From an uncultured Bacteroidota bacterium (GTDB lineage Bacteria; Bacteroidota; Bacteroidia; Flavobacteriales; Flavobacteriaceae), in the NCBI GenBank assembly GCA_913062555.1, contig CAJXVU010000028.1, positions 1 to 44,638 of the forward strand: DNA of 44,638 nucleotides. The letters are read 5' to 3'. Both the position numbers and the translations under genes were made by a program. Below the pieces are notes generated by a model. The model saw only the letters and a list, made by a program, of their open reading frames with translations, ran no database searches and was not told the origin of the DNA. This document shows positions 1 through 8,474 of this stretch, piece by piece; positions within the stretch are counted from its first letter, which is position 1, and each line of letters begins with the position of its first letter.

Positions 1-1
1 G

Positions 2-75
2 TGGTCCCACATGGACTCGAACCATGGACCACCTGATTATGAGTCAGGTGCTCTAACCAACTGAGCTATAGGACC
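2..75 (-). tRNA. tRNA with CAU anticodon (Met or Ile2)
   Basis: Read on the minus strand, the sequence folds into a 74-base cloverleaf: a 7-bp acceptor stem (GGTCCTA with TGGGACC, one T-G wobble), a D arm with AGCTCAGTTGGTTAGAGC, a 5-bp anticodon stem (CCTGA/TCAGG) around the loop CTCATAA, and a T arm with GGTTCGAGTCC. The discriminator base is A. The anticodon CAU is shared by elongator tRNA-Met and by the tRNA-Ile whose C34 is modified to lysidine by TilS; sequence alone does not let me choose between them. The window begins one base beyond the discriminator base, so the CCA end cannot be judged. Confidence 0.93.
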
Positions 76-122
76 AAATTAGGGTGCAATATTAACACTT
101 ATTTTATAACTCTACAAGAAAT

Positions 123-536
123 TTATTCTTTATTAATGCGCTCTTGACAGAGTTCTATAAGGACGCCGTTAGTGGACTTTGGATGCAAAAATGCAACTAA
201 TTTATTATCAGCGCCTTTCTTTGGAGTCTCATTAATAACGACAAATCCCTCGTTCTTTAAACGCTTGATTTCCAACTCAATATCATTTACGTCAAAAGCA
301 ATATGATGAATGCCTTCTCCCTTTTTATCAATAAATTTGGCAATAGGGCTATTGGGGTTCATGGCTTCCAAGAGCTCAATTTTATTGGTTCCTGTTTTGA
401 AAAAAGATGTTTTTACACCTTCACTTTCCACCGTTTCTGTTTTATAATGTGGAACACCAAACAGTTTTTCGAAGATTAGATTTGATGTTTCTAAGTCTTT
501 TACCGCAATACCAATATGTTCTATTTTGTTCATCAT
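123..536 (-). CDS. mce: methylmalonyl-CoA epimerase
   Basis: A 137-residue vicinal-oxygen-chelate (glyoxalase-fold) protein that interconverts (R)- and (S)-methylmalonyl-CoA in the propionate/succinate branch, in the cytoplasm. Metal ligands expected for the family are visible: His7 in IEHIGIAV, an acidic residue at Glu54 (IELLE; Gln in the Propionibacterium enzyme), His77/78 in GIHHIAF and Glu128 in VLIELCQ. The length is normal. Two adjacent ATG codons (536 and 533) could serve as start. A perfect TAnnTTTG box lies just upstream at 541-548, so the mRNA has almost no leader. The gene is divergent from rbfA with 68 bases between them. Mutase genes are not in the window. Confidence 0.93.
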   Translation of the reverse strand: MMNKIEHIGIAVKDLETSNLIFEKLFGVPHYKTETVESEGVKTSFFKTGTNKIELLEAMNPNSPIAKFIDKKGEGIHHIAFDVNDIELEIKRLKNEGFVVINETPKKGADNKLVAFLHPKSTNGVLIELCQERINKE

Positions 537-540
537 AGCA

Positions 541-548
541 CAAATTTA
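541..548 (-). promoter_or_regulatory. -7 promoter box of mce
   Basis: TAAATTTG on the minus strand matches the Bacteroidetes -7 consensus TAnnTTTG. It ends four bases before the first ATG of mce (536), so transcription would start at or next to the start codon. I see no TTG at the -33 spacing. Confidence 0.5.
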
Positions 549-592
549 ACTTAAAAGCCCATTGTTTTAAAGTATTAACGCCCGAAATATCT

Positions 593-600
593 TATTTTTG
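593..600 (+). promoter_or_regulatory. -7 promoter box of rbfA
   Basis: TATTTTTG matches TAnnTTTG and ends four bases before the rbfA ATG at 605. The start of rbfA is well supported by its conserved N-terminus, so the mRNA should be leaderless or nearly so. No good -33 TTG is present at 17-19 bases. Confidence 0.5.
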
Positions 601-604
601 CATC

Positions 605-997
605 ATGGAAAGTAACAGACAGAAAAAAATAGCTTCAGTATTACAAACCGACTTAGTAGATGTGCTTCAAAATGCAGCTACTCAAGGTGGGCTTCGTGGT
701 ATTATTATCTCGGTAACTAAAGTTAATGTCACTGTAGACCTGTCTATTGCTAAAGTTTATCTAAGCATTTTCCCTATTGATAGGGGCGAAGAATTACTAG
801 AAGGCATCCGCTCTAATGCTCCTTTAATCAAACATGAAATAGCGCAGCGTACCCGTCATCAATTACGACGCATGCCGAAATTGTTGTTTTTTATTGATGA
901 CTCTTTAGAATATATTGACCAAATTGACCGTTCTTTAAAAGGTCTGGATAACCCCATCAAGGATTCGGACGATCTCAATAAAAGAAAAAAATCATAA
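605..997 (+). CDS. rbfA: ribosome-binding factor A
   Basis: A 130-residue RbfA: a small KH-like protein that binds the 30S subunit and assists late 16S rRNA maturation. The N-terminus MESNRQKKIASVLQ followed by DLSIAKVYLSIFP, the SNAPLIKHEIAQRTRHQLRRMP stretch and FFIDDSLEYIDQID are characteristic of flavobacterial RbfA and fix the start at 605. The C-terminus is short and lysine-rich. The permease gene follows on the same strand after 63 bases, so the two are probably cotranscribed; there is no terminator between them. Confidence 0.96.
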   Translation: MESNRQKKIASVLQTDLVDVLQNAATQGGLRGIIISVTKVNVTVDLSIAKVYLSIFPIDRGEELLEGIRSNAPLIKHEIAQRTRHQLRRMPKLLFFIDDSLEYIDQIDRSLKGLDNPIKDSDDLNKRKKS

Positions 998-1060
998 TCG
1001 GTTTTATAAAAATCTTCAAACTGTGTATTTAAAGTTGAATCTTATTTTATTTTTCCTAAA

Positions 1061-2269
1061 ATGAAGATGAACTTTGCATTATATATAGCCAAACGTTATT
1101 TGTTTTCTAAAAGCAGTAATAATGCTATTAATTTTATAACCATCATTGCTGCCTTTGGTGTTATTATAGGATCTGCCGCTCTATTTATTGTACTTTCAGG
1201 TTTTGCTGGTTTAAAGGAGTTTAGTTTACAATTCTCTGAAATTGTAGACCCCGATTTAAAAGCAATTACTGCTAAAGGAAAATCATTTAACATCACTAAC
1301 GACCAACTGAATGCTTTAAATAATGTAGAAGGTATTGCCTCTTATTCTAAAATTATTGAAGAACGGGCGATTTTAAATTATGATGAGAAAAAACTAATTG
1401 TAAGTCTTAAAGGGGTTGATGAAAACTACCCACATGCTACTGTCGATTCTATCTTGGCTCAAGGGCAGTGGTTTGCTCCAGGTTCCGACCAAATTGTTGC
1501 GGGTTGGGGCGTGTCTTCGGCTTTATCTTTTTCTGTTTTTGATTTTGGAAAAACCATCAGTATTTCGGTTCCTAAACCCGGCAAAGGACAACCCTCGTCT
1601 GTTGCCGCAGCATTTAGATCGATAAGCGCCATAAATGCCGGCCTATTTCTAATTAATGAAGATTTGGACAATACTTTGGTATATGCTAATTTGGAAACGG
1701 TGAAATACCTGCTTAATTATAAGGATAATCAGCTAAGTGCTCTTGAATTTCAATTGGAGGATCTCGACAATATAGCGCTTGTAAAGCAAGAATTAATTGA
1801 TATTCTTGGGGACGCTGTGATTATAAAAAATAGAGCTCAACTCAATGATGCTTTGTACAAAATGCTAAATACCGAAAACCTCGTGGTGTATTTAATATTT
1901 ACCTTGATTTTAGTCATTGCTCTTTTTAACGTGATCGGTTCCATAATCATGATGATTTTGGATAAGAAGAAAAACCTAAATACCCTATTTAATCTTGGGG
2001 TAACCTTAAGAGACCTCAGAAGAATTTTCTTTGTTCAGGGAAGCTTAATGTCTGTTTTAGGGGGTGCATTAGGACTTTTACTAGGGTTTATAATTATATG
2101 GCTACAAAGTGAGTTTGGACTCATTGATATTGTGCCAAATATTCCATATCCAGTGTCTATTATTCCTATTAATTTTGTAGTGGTATTTGCAACCATTTCT
2201 GTACTGGGGATCCTGGCTTCGAAAATTGCATCGGCTAGAATTTCTAAACAACTTATTACTGAGTTCTAA
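1061..2269 (+). CDS. ABC transporter permease, LolC/LolE (FtsX-MacB) type
   Basis: A 402-residue inner-membrane protein with the layout of LolC/LolE permeases: one membrane helix near residues 22-47, a long extracytoplasmic MacB-type domain to about residue 265, then three C-terminal helices (about 271-296, 322-348 and 364-388) forming the FtsX domain. Such proteins extract lipoproteins from the inner membrane together with the ATPase LolD. No ATPase gene is adjacent, so the partner must be encoded elsewhere. Two in-frame ATG codons exist (1061 and 1067); the second gives MNFALYIAKRY, which looks like the more usual N-terminus. The exact substrate is inferred from the family only. Confidence 0.88.
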   Translation: MKMNFALYIAKRYLFSKSSNNAINFITIIAAFGVIIGSAALFIVLSGFAGLKEFSLQFSEIVDPDLKAITAKGKSFNITNDQLNALNNVEGIASYSKIIEERAILNYDEKKLIVSLKGVDENYPHATVDSILAQGQWFAPGSDQIVAGWGVSSALSFSVFDFGKTISISVPKPGKGQPSSVAAAFRSISAINAGLFLINEDLDNTLVYANLETVKYLLNYKDNQLSALEFQLEDLDNIALVKQELIDILGDAVIIKNRAQLNDALYKMLNTENLVVYLIFTLILVIALFNVIGSIIMMILDKKKNLNTLFNLGVTLRDLRRIFFVQGSLMSVLGGALGLLLGFIIIWLQSEFGLIDIVPNIPYPVSIIPINFVVVFATISVLGILASKIASARISKQLITEF

Positions 2270-2365
2270 ATTGTTGTCTTTGAAGTTGTTGATATAATAC
2301 TTTTAGTCATTTCGATCAACGCGAGAAATTACCTCACCATAAACCATACTAAATTTGAGATTAAT

Positions 2366-2448
2366 CTGCGTTAGGGAGCGAAAAGGCATCCTTTTTTGAA
2401 GCTTCAAAAAAGATATAGTGGAGCGCCCGACCCTTGTGGTAACGCCCA
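2366..2448 (+). ncRNA. structured intergenic element, possibly a flavo-1-like RNA
   Basis: Between the convergent permease and dusB genes lies a stretch richer in G+C than its surroundings with nested self-complementarity. GCGTTA (2368-2373) can pair with TAACGC (2440-2445), and a perfect 22-base palindrome at 2391-2412, centred on GAAGCTTC, forms an internal hairpin with six A-T pairs on each arm. The segments GGCATCC before the hairpin and AGCGCCCGACCC...GGTAACGCCC after it resemble an interspersed element I recall from flavobacterial intergenic regions and possibly the flavo-1 RNA motif. That naming is from memory. The palindrome could also serve both genes as a terminator. No ORF of note lies here. 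Confidence 0.4.
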
Positions 2449-2461
2449 ATAAACAAAAATA

Positions 2462-3475
2462 TTAAATGAATTGATATTCGGAAAACTTATCTAACACCTC
2501 ATCAAAGGCAGCAAATACATCTTTTGAATCATCACTGGTGACCATTTTTGTTCGGTAGTCTTTAAAATGTGGAATGCCTTTAAAATAATTGGTATAGTGT
2601 CGGCGTGTTTCTAAAACCCCAAGGGTTTCACCTTTCCAGTCTATTGCCATTTGTAAATGACGGCGTGCTGCGGTAACTCGTTCCGGCATACTCACTGGGG
2701 CAAGATGTTCTCCTGTAGTGAAAAAATGTTTTATTTGCTTGAAAAACCAAGGGTTTCCTATGGTGGCTCGCCCAATCATACAGCCATCTAACCCGTATTT
2801 GTCTCGCATTTCCATAGCTTTCTCAGGTGTGGTAACATCACCGTTTCCAAACACAGGAATATGCATTCGTGAGTTGTTTTTAACCTCTGAAATAGGAGCC
2901 CAATTGGCATCTCCTTTATACATTTGGGCTCGTGTACGCCCATGAATTGCAATGGCCTTGCAGCCTACATCTTGTAAGCGCTCTGCAACCTCAACAATTT
3001 TAATAGAATCATGGTCCCAGCCTAATCGTGTTTTCACGGTTATTGGTAAATGGGTGCGCTTTACCATTTCGGCAGTGAGCTTCACCATTAAATCAATATC
3101 TTTTAAAATACCGGCACCGGCGCCTTTTGAAACTACTTTTTTAACAGGGCAACCAAAATTGATATCAATAATATCTGGTTTCGATTTTTCAACAATATCT
3201 ACGGTTTGTAGCATACTGTCCAGATTGGCACCAAATATTTGAATGCCTACAGGACGCTCCTTTTCATAAATATCTAATTTCATCGTGCTTTTTACAGCAT
3301 CTCGAATAAGACCTTCACTTGATATAAATTCTGTATAAACGACATCTGCACCCTGCTCCTTACACAATGCTCTAAAAGGGGGGTCACTGACGTCTTCCAT
3401 TGGTGCTAATAGCAATGGAAAATCGGGAAGTTCTATGTTATCAATTTTAACCAAATCTTTGATTTTGGTTTGCAA
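2462..3475 (-). CDS. dusB: tRNA-dihydrouridine synthase B
   Basis: A 337-residue flavoenzyme that reduces uridine to dihydrouridine in the tRNA D loop. The TIM-barrel FMN-binding start LLLAPMEDVSDPPFR (about 21-35), the catalytic-loop motif NFGCPVKKVVSKGAG with Cys109, VKTRLGW, AIHGRTRAQMY and FGNGDV are all present and typical of the DusB branch. It lies 24 bases downstream of the M28 peptidase gene on the same strand and probably shares its transcript; the functional link is not obvious. Length is normal. Confidence 0.95.
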   Translation of the reverse strand: MQTKIKDLVKIDNIELPDFPLLLAPMEDVSDPPFRALCKEQGADVVYTEFISSEGLIRDAVKSTMKLDIYEKERPVGIQIFGANLDSMLQTVDIVEKSKPDIIDINFGCPVKKVVSKGAGAGILKDIDLMVKLTAEMVKRTHLPITVKTRLGWDHDSIKIVEVAERLQDVGCKAIAIHGRTRAQMYKGDANWAPISEVKNNSRMHIPVFGNGDVTTPEKAMEMRDKYGLDGCMIGRATIGNPWFFKQIKHFFTTGEHLAPVSMPERVTAARRHLQMAIDWKGETLGVLETRRHYTNYFKGIPHFKDYRTKMVTSDDSKDVFAAFDEVLDKFSEYQFI

Positions 3476-3499
3476 AAGTATTGAAAATAATATTAGTAC

Positions 3500-4726
3500 T
3501 TAGAACTCTACTTCTACTTCTATTTTTTCGCCACCACGGTCTACTATAACTTTGGCTTTATTTCCTTTCTCAAATACTGATAATGCACGCATATAACTCA
3601 TCATATCTACCACAGTACTATCACCTAATTTAATCACGATATCGCCTTTTAATAGGCCTGCTTTTATGGCCGGTTTATCTTCACTTACACCATCAATACG
3701 CATGCCTTCGCCATCATACAAATAATCTGGAACAACACCTAGACCTACTTTAAAACGCACTGTTTCTTCGCTTTCGTTTTTAGTTTTTCTAAAGGCCAAT
3801 GTCCCATTATCATCTAGGTCTGTTATAATATCATAGATATAGTTTGAAAGAGATTGCATCCCGACATAATTTAATTTTTCTGAATCATCACCTGGTTTGT
3901 GATAGTCTTCATGCTGTCCTGTAAAAAAATGAAGTACAGGAATATCATTTAAATAAAATGAGGTATGATCACTTGGACCCACTCCTGATTCGTTTTCTAC
4001 CAGTTTGAAGGCATTATTACTAGCGTGTAACACTTGTTTAAAGTATGGTGAGGTTCCTACGCCATATACCGCTAAGGTGCTATCGGCATTTAAACGGCCT
4101 ACCATATCCATATTTAACATGTAGTTGATGTGCTCCGTATCTATTGTGGCATTTTTCACAAAATAATTAGATCCTAAAAGCCCCATTTCCTCACCTGAAA
4201 AAGCCATAAACAAATAATTATTATTGGTGTTTGTTTCAATTAGTTTACTCGCCAAATTCAGCATTACAGCTACACCACTTGCATTATCATCTGCACCATT
4301 ATGCACAAGTTTATCTTCGCCTCTATACAATGAGCCCTCATCACCATATCCTAAGTGATCGTAATGTGCACCAATAACAATAGTTTGTTCGGCTTTATTA
4401 TCAATAAACCCAAGTACATTTCTTCCGGTTATTGTACTGTCTGAATTGAGGTTTGTATAACTCACTTCAGAATGTGGCCCCGTTTTAGGTTTGAATTTAA
4501 AATCTTGAAAGTAGCCCTCAGTTCCTTTTCCTTTTAGCCCCAAGGCTTCAAATCGATCGGCTATATAATTGGCAGCCGCTTTTTCCCCTTCGGTACCCGT
4601 CGCTCTACCTTCTAATTTATCATCTGCCAAAAAAGAGACATCTTCCTGAATTTTATTTTCCAATACTTGCTCTTGCTTACATGAAGCAAGAGACAAAAAA
4701 AACGCGATTAGCAATATTTGTTTCAT
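3500..4726 (-). CDS. M28 family metallopeptidase lipoprotein with C-terminal PDZ domain
   Basis: A 408-residue exported zinc aminopeptidase-like protein. Residues 1-16 are a lipoprotein signal with the acylated Cys16 (SLASC). The M28 di-zinc site is visible: HYDHLG (His121), HNGADDNASG (Asp146), FSGEEMGLLGS (Glu179/Glu180), NMDMVG (Asp207) and YHKPGDD (His276). Residues of about 325-408 form a PDZ domain (GVSEDKPAIKAGLLKGDIVIKLGD), a common fusion in this family that may steer substrate or partner binding. It would act in the periplasm or at the outer membrane. It is first in an apparent operon with dusB and divergent from the PD40 lipoprotein (52 bases between starts). Confidence 0.93.
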   Translation of the reverse strand: MKQILLIAFFLSLASCKQEQVLENKIQEDVSFLADDKLEGRATGTEGEKAAANYIADRFEALGLKGKGTEGYFQDFKFKPKTGPHSEVSYTNLNSDSTITGRNVLGFIDNKAEQTIVIGAHYDHLGYGDEGSLYRGEDKLVHNGADDNASGVAVMLNLASKLIETNTNNNYLFMAFSGEEMGLLGSNYFVKNATIDTEHINYMLNMDMVGRLNADSTLAVYGVGTSPYFKQVLHASNNAFKLVENESGVGPSDHTSFYLNDIPVLHFFTGQHEDYHKPGDDSEKLNYVGMQSLSNYIYDIITDLDDNGTLAFRKTKNESEETVRFKVGLGVVPDYLYDGEGMRIDGVSEDKPAIKAGLLKGDIVIKLGDSTVVDMMSYMRALSVFEKGNKAKVIVDRGGEKIEVEVEF

Positions 4727-4778
4727 TAGTTTATTCTTATTTTTGACCTAAATTAGGCAATAATTAGCATTACTATCC

Positions 4779-5882
4779 ATGAAATCAAAACTTTATCTTC
4801 TATTATTAATTCTAAGTGTAACTGTATCTTGTAAAAAAGACAAAAAAGACAATACCGACGCAGAATCTGGTGCAACTAAAATGGTAGATGCATTAATATA
4901 TCCGGAGGAAATTCATTTTAAGACCATGAGACAAGTTACTTTTGGCGGTGATAATGCTGAGGCTTACTGGAGTTTTGACGATCAACAAATCATTTTTCAA
5001 TCCAACAATAAAGCTTGGAATGTAGACTGTGATCAAATGTTTTTAATGAATGCTGATGAGACTTTTGATAGTATTATTCCACCAATGATTAGCACAGGAA
5101 AGGGAAGAACAACTTGTGCCTATTTTTTACCTGATAACAAACATTTTGTATATGGTTCTACACATTTAGGTGCCGATGAATGCCCAGAAACCCCATTGCG
5201 TCGTGAAGGCAAATATGTCTGGCCAATATATGATTCATACGATATTTTTGTGGCGGATTTAGAGGGCAATATCACTGAACAATTAACAACAGAACCTGGT
5301 TATGATGCCGAGGCGACTGTATCACCAATGGGCGATAAAATTGTATTCACCTCTATGCGTAGTGGCGACTTAGAGCTATATACCATGAATATTGATGGTA
5401 GTGATGTGGTTCAAATTACTGATGAATTAGGATATGATGGTGGTGCTTTCTTTTCACCTGATGGTACAAAATTAATTTTCCGTTCTTCGAGACCAAAAAC
5501 AGAAGCCGAAATAAGCGAATATAAAGGACTCCTAGCTGAAGGCTTGGTACAACCAACCGAAATGGAGTTGTTTATTTGTAATGCCGATGGTTCTAATTTA
5601 AAACAACTTACGAATCTTGGTAATGCCAATTGGAGTCCGTTTTTTCTGCCCAATGGTAAAGAAGTATTATTTTCTTCAAACTTCGAAGCGGAACGTGGAT
5701 TCCCTTTTAATTTATATAAGATCGGTATTGACGGGAAAAACCTTGAACGTATTACTCATGGAGAAACTTTTGATGCGTTTCCTGTGTTTTCAAATGATGG
5801 TAAATACCTGATTTTCTCTTCAAATAGACAGAATGGTGGTGGGCATGATACGAATTTGTTTATTGCTGAGTGGCAAGATTAA
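4779..5882 (+). CDS. TolB/PD40 beta-propeller lipoprotein
   Basis: A 367-residue lipoprotein (signal peptide 1-17, Cys18 in TVSC) followed by a lysine-rich linker and a beta-propeller built from WD40-like PD40 repeats. Repeats are seen in VSPMGDKIVFTSMRSGDLELY, FFSPDGTKLIFRSSRP, FLPNGKEVLFSSN and FSNDGKYLIFSSNRQ. The family resembles the C-terminal propeller of TolB, but there is no TolB N-terminal domain and no tol/pal genes nearby, so a role in protein binding at the cell envelope is all that can be inferred. It is divergent from the M28 peptidase gene and converges on the receptor gene with three bases between the stops. Confidence 0.82.
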   Translation: MKSKLYLLLLILSVTVSCKKDKKDNTDAESGATKMVDALIYPEEIHFKTMRQVTFGGDNAEAYWSFDDQQIIFQSNNKAWNVDCDQMFLMNADETFDSIIPPMISTGKGRTTCAYFLPDNKHFVYGSTHLGADECPETPLRREGKYVWPIYDSYDIFVADLEGNITEQLTTEPGYDAEATVSPMGDKIVFTSMRSGDLELYTMNIDGSDVVQITDELGYDGGAFFSPDGTKLIFRSSRPKTEAEISEYKGLLAEGLVQPTEMELFICNADGSNLKQLTNLGNANWSPFFLPNGKEVLFSSNFEAERGFPFNLYKIGIDGKNLERITHGETFDAFPVFSNDGKYLIFSSNRQNGGGHDTNLFIAEWQD

Positions 5883-5885
5883 TCC

Positions 5886-8279
5886 TTACTTATTATTGTT
5901 CAATCTTTCGCGCTCGTCAGCCGAAGACGATGTGCGTTCGTTTGTAGATAATTTCGTGTTCCCAAAACTATACCTAAAACCAACTTTAATATAACGCGTG
6001 TCAAAATCGTCATATAAGGTGTTGTCCTGATCTAAAAACTTCGAAGTCACAAAATAGTCTTGACGGTTAAATAAGTCGGAAAATATTAAAGATAAGCTTC
6101 CTTTACCCTTAAAAACGGTCTTTCTAAAAGACAAGTTGGTGTCTATTCTAGAGTCGTAATATAACAAGCCAATAACGCTTTTGTGAATATAGGTTAGCGT
6201 GAAATTAGCAGTTAAACTCTTATCTTTTAAAAATGAAAAGTTGTTTTGGAAAATGGAATAGTTAGACCACATATTTCTATTAACGGTGTCGTCTAAAACT
6301 GTGGCATTGTCATTATAGTTGTAAAAAGAAGTACCTAGATACATTGACCATCTCTCAACAATATTAAAATATGCTTCTAAGTCAAGCCCAATTTCTTCTG
6401 TATAATTAATATTAGCCCAAGTGTACGCTAAGGTTTTATCTATATTATTTTGAAACGGAATTTCAAATATGTTATTTTCATATTTCTTATAATAGGCCTG
6501 TACAGTAAATATGCTGTTTATTGAGACGCCTAGACTCAAACTATTGGTGAAAATTGGCTTTAAATTAGGGTTTCCTATAGCGAATGTATTATCACTTAAA
6601 TAAAGCTTAAACGGATTTAAGGCGCGGTAACTTGGTCGTGAAATACTGCGCTTTAAATTTGTAAAAATATTTACTTTTTCCGTCGCTTGAAAACCTAAAC
6701 TTACGGTTGGAAACCACTCTAGATAATTTTGATTGTTAGTTTGGTTAGTAGATACTGATATGGCTTCAATATTAGTTTGCTCTACACGTAGTCCAGTACT
6801 CAAGTGCCATAGCTTCCAGATTTTGTCAAAACTAACATAGGCGGCATTTACTGTTTCGTCGTAATTAAATTGGTCACTGTTATCTAGGTTTAACACAACT
6901 TGATTCCCCACAATATCTTGCTGTGAAATATCGTTATCCGTTTTTACATTCGAAAATTTTGCACCAATTTCAAAAGAAGACGACTCTCCAATAGGCAATA
7001 CATAGTCTAACTGCATGGTCAAAATTTCAGCATCTTGATTGGCTTTTGTAGTAAAAGCATTGTTGTCGTAAAACGAATTATCTCCTAAAAAATAATCGGT
7101 AATAACATCTTGATTCTGTCTGTGATCGTAAGTCGTATAATGCGTGTTTATTGAGAGTTTAGCGTTGTCTTTTTTAAATGTATGAGCATAACCCATGTCA
7201 AACCCTAAGTTATGTTTTTCTTCTTTTCCGGTGTTCTCAGAAAAAAAGTTTGCAACATCATCATTAGTGGCCGGTGTTATTTTTGTATTACTAGTTATAA
7301 AGCTTTTGGAGTAAGGTATAAATTGTGTGTTAGCAGAAATACTAAAGGTGTTGTTTTCGTTTATATCCCAATCAAAATTAAAGTTAAAATTATGGGTGTC
7401 GGACCACGTATTTCTATCTATATCAGAGTCCCACTCTTGGTCTGGATAATTTATAATCATCCGCTCAACACGATCTACTTTTTTGTCGTTATAACTATAA
7501 TTAGCAAAAAAGCTAACTGTAGATCCTTTAAAATAATTAGACATGCCATAATTAGTCTTTGGAAAAACACCTTGCGTATAATTACTAAATAGACTTCCAC
7601 TATAACCCGAAACAAGACTCTTGGACATTATAATATTTAGTACAACACCACTTTCGGCGCCATAGCGGGCGGGGGGATTGGTGATTACCTCTACAGATTT
7701 AATATTTGATGCAGATGTGCCCTCAAGAAGCTCTATAATTTCGCTCGATGAAATGTGTACTTTTTTATCATTAATATAAACCGTTGGTGTCGCTCCCATT
7801 ACAGTTATACTATTATTTAAAACTAAAACCCGTGGTGTGCTTCTAAGTACCTCCATCATATTCCCTTCGCTTAAAGCTGTTTTTTCAACATTAAAAACCA
7901 AACGGTCTACTTCGCGCTTAATTGTGGGTCTTCTATATGTAATTTGAATCGCAGAGAGTGCTTCGATAGATTCTTTTAGAATAATTGAAGGCACCGTTAA
8001 ATCATTATTTACAGAGATATTCCTATAATTGTCTTCATAACTAATAAAACTAGTTTTGAGAATATAACTATTTGCTAGTATTTCATCGAATTTAAATTCG
8101 CCGTCTTCATTAGATGTTGTACCAGAAACAATGGTAGAATCTTGAGCTTTTAAAAGCAAAATATTTGCATAAGCAACAGGGTTAGATGTTTCATCTATTA
8201 TTTCACCTGTAACCTTATATGATTGGCTCCATATAGGGGAAGTGCATAACAAAAAGGCAATCAAATAACTATTTTTCAA
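5886..8279 (-). CDS. TonB-dependent-receptor-like outer membrane beta-barrel protein
   Basis: A 797-residue outer membrane protein. After a signal peptide (1-18, ending WSQ) comes a CarboxypepD-like domain (about 22-105, starting VTGEIIDETSNPVAYANI), a plug-like region (about 110-215, including VEVITNPPARYGAESGVVLNIIM) and a long C-terminal barrel rich in alternating aromatic strands, ending LSTNERTSSSADERERLNNNK. This fits the barrel family often called OMP_b-brl_3. Substrate is unknown: no SusD partner, ferric-siderophore gene or regulator is adjacent. A perfect -7 box lies at 8307-8314. Confidence 0.88.
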   Translation of the reverse strand: MKNSYLIAFLLCTSPIWSQSYKVTGEIIDETSNPVAYANILLLKAQDSTIVSGTTSNEDGEFKFDEILANSYILKTSFISYEDNYRNISVNNDLTVPSIILKESIEALSAIQITYRRPTIKREVDRLVFNVEKTALSEGNMMEVLRSTPRVLVLNNSITVMGATPTVYINDKKVHISSSEIIELLEGTSASNIKSVEVITNPPARYGAESGVVLNIIMSKSLVSGYSGSLFSNYTQGVFPKTNYGMSNYFKGSTVSFFANYSYNDKKVDRVERMIINYPDQEWDSDIDRNTWSDTHNFNFNFDWDINENNTFSISANTQFIPYSKSFITSNTKITPATNDDVANFFSENTGKEEKHNLGFDMGYAHTFKKDNAKLSINTHYTTYDHRQNQDVITDYFLGDNSFYDNNAFTTKANQDAEILTMQLDYVLPIGESSSFEIGAKFSNVKTDNDISQQDIVGNQVVLNLDNSDQFNYDETVNAAYVSFDKIWKLWHLSTGLRVEQTNIEAISVSTNQTNNQNYLEWFPTVSLGFQATEKVNIFTNLKRSISRPSYRALNPFKLYLSDNTFAIGNPNLKPIFTNSLSLGVSINSIFTVQAYYKKYENNIFEIPFQNNIDKTLAYTWANINYTEEIGLDLEAYFNIVERWSMYLGTSFYNYNDNATVLDDTVNRNMWSNYSIFQNNFSFLKDKSLTANFTLTYIHKSVIGLLYYDSRIDTNLSFRKTVFKGKGSLSLIFSDLFNRQDYFVTSKFLDQDNTLYDDFDTRYIKVGFRYSFGNTKLSTNERTSSSADERERLNNNK

Positions 8280-8306
8280 ACTATAAATTTGTCATATTGT
8301 GTATCG

Positions 8307-8314
8307 CAAACATA
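8307..8314 (-). promoter_or_regulatory. -7 promoter box of the outer-membrane receptor gene
   Basis: TATGTTTG on the minus strand matches TAnnTTTG. It would give a leader of about 25 bases before the ATG at 8279. A clear -33 TTG is lacking. Confidence 0.45.
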
Positions 8315-8433
8315 TAACATTTACTTAACATAAAGTTACGGATAAACCGCAATTGTGCATTTTACATCTACCTAACACAATTAAAACATACTTAAATCTA
8401 ATATACACAGATTCTAAATGTTATAAATTTATG

Positions 8434-8441
8434 TACTTTTG
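8434..8441 (+). promoter_or_regulatory. -7 promoter box of lepA
   Basis: TACTTTTG matches TAnnTTTG and lies 33 bases before the lepA ATG at 8475. The -33 position has TTC instead of TTG. The leader would be about 30 bases without a Shine-Dalgarno sequence. Confidence 0.5.
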
Positions 8442-8474
8442 CAGTCCGGCTGAGAAAGCCTCAATTTATTATAG

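Noticed and set aside
7212..7592. A 126-codon plus-strand frame opposite the receptor gene, and similar antisense frames opposite other genes (for example 11723-11959, 13600-14028, 38479-38772)
   Set aside because: They are shadows of strongly supported genes on the other strand; they lack family similarity, promoter boxes and sensible composition.
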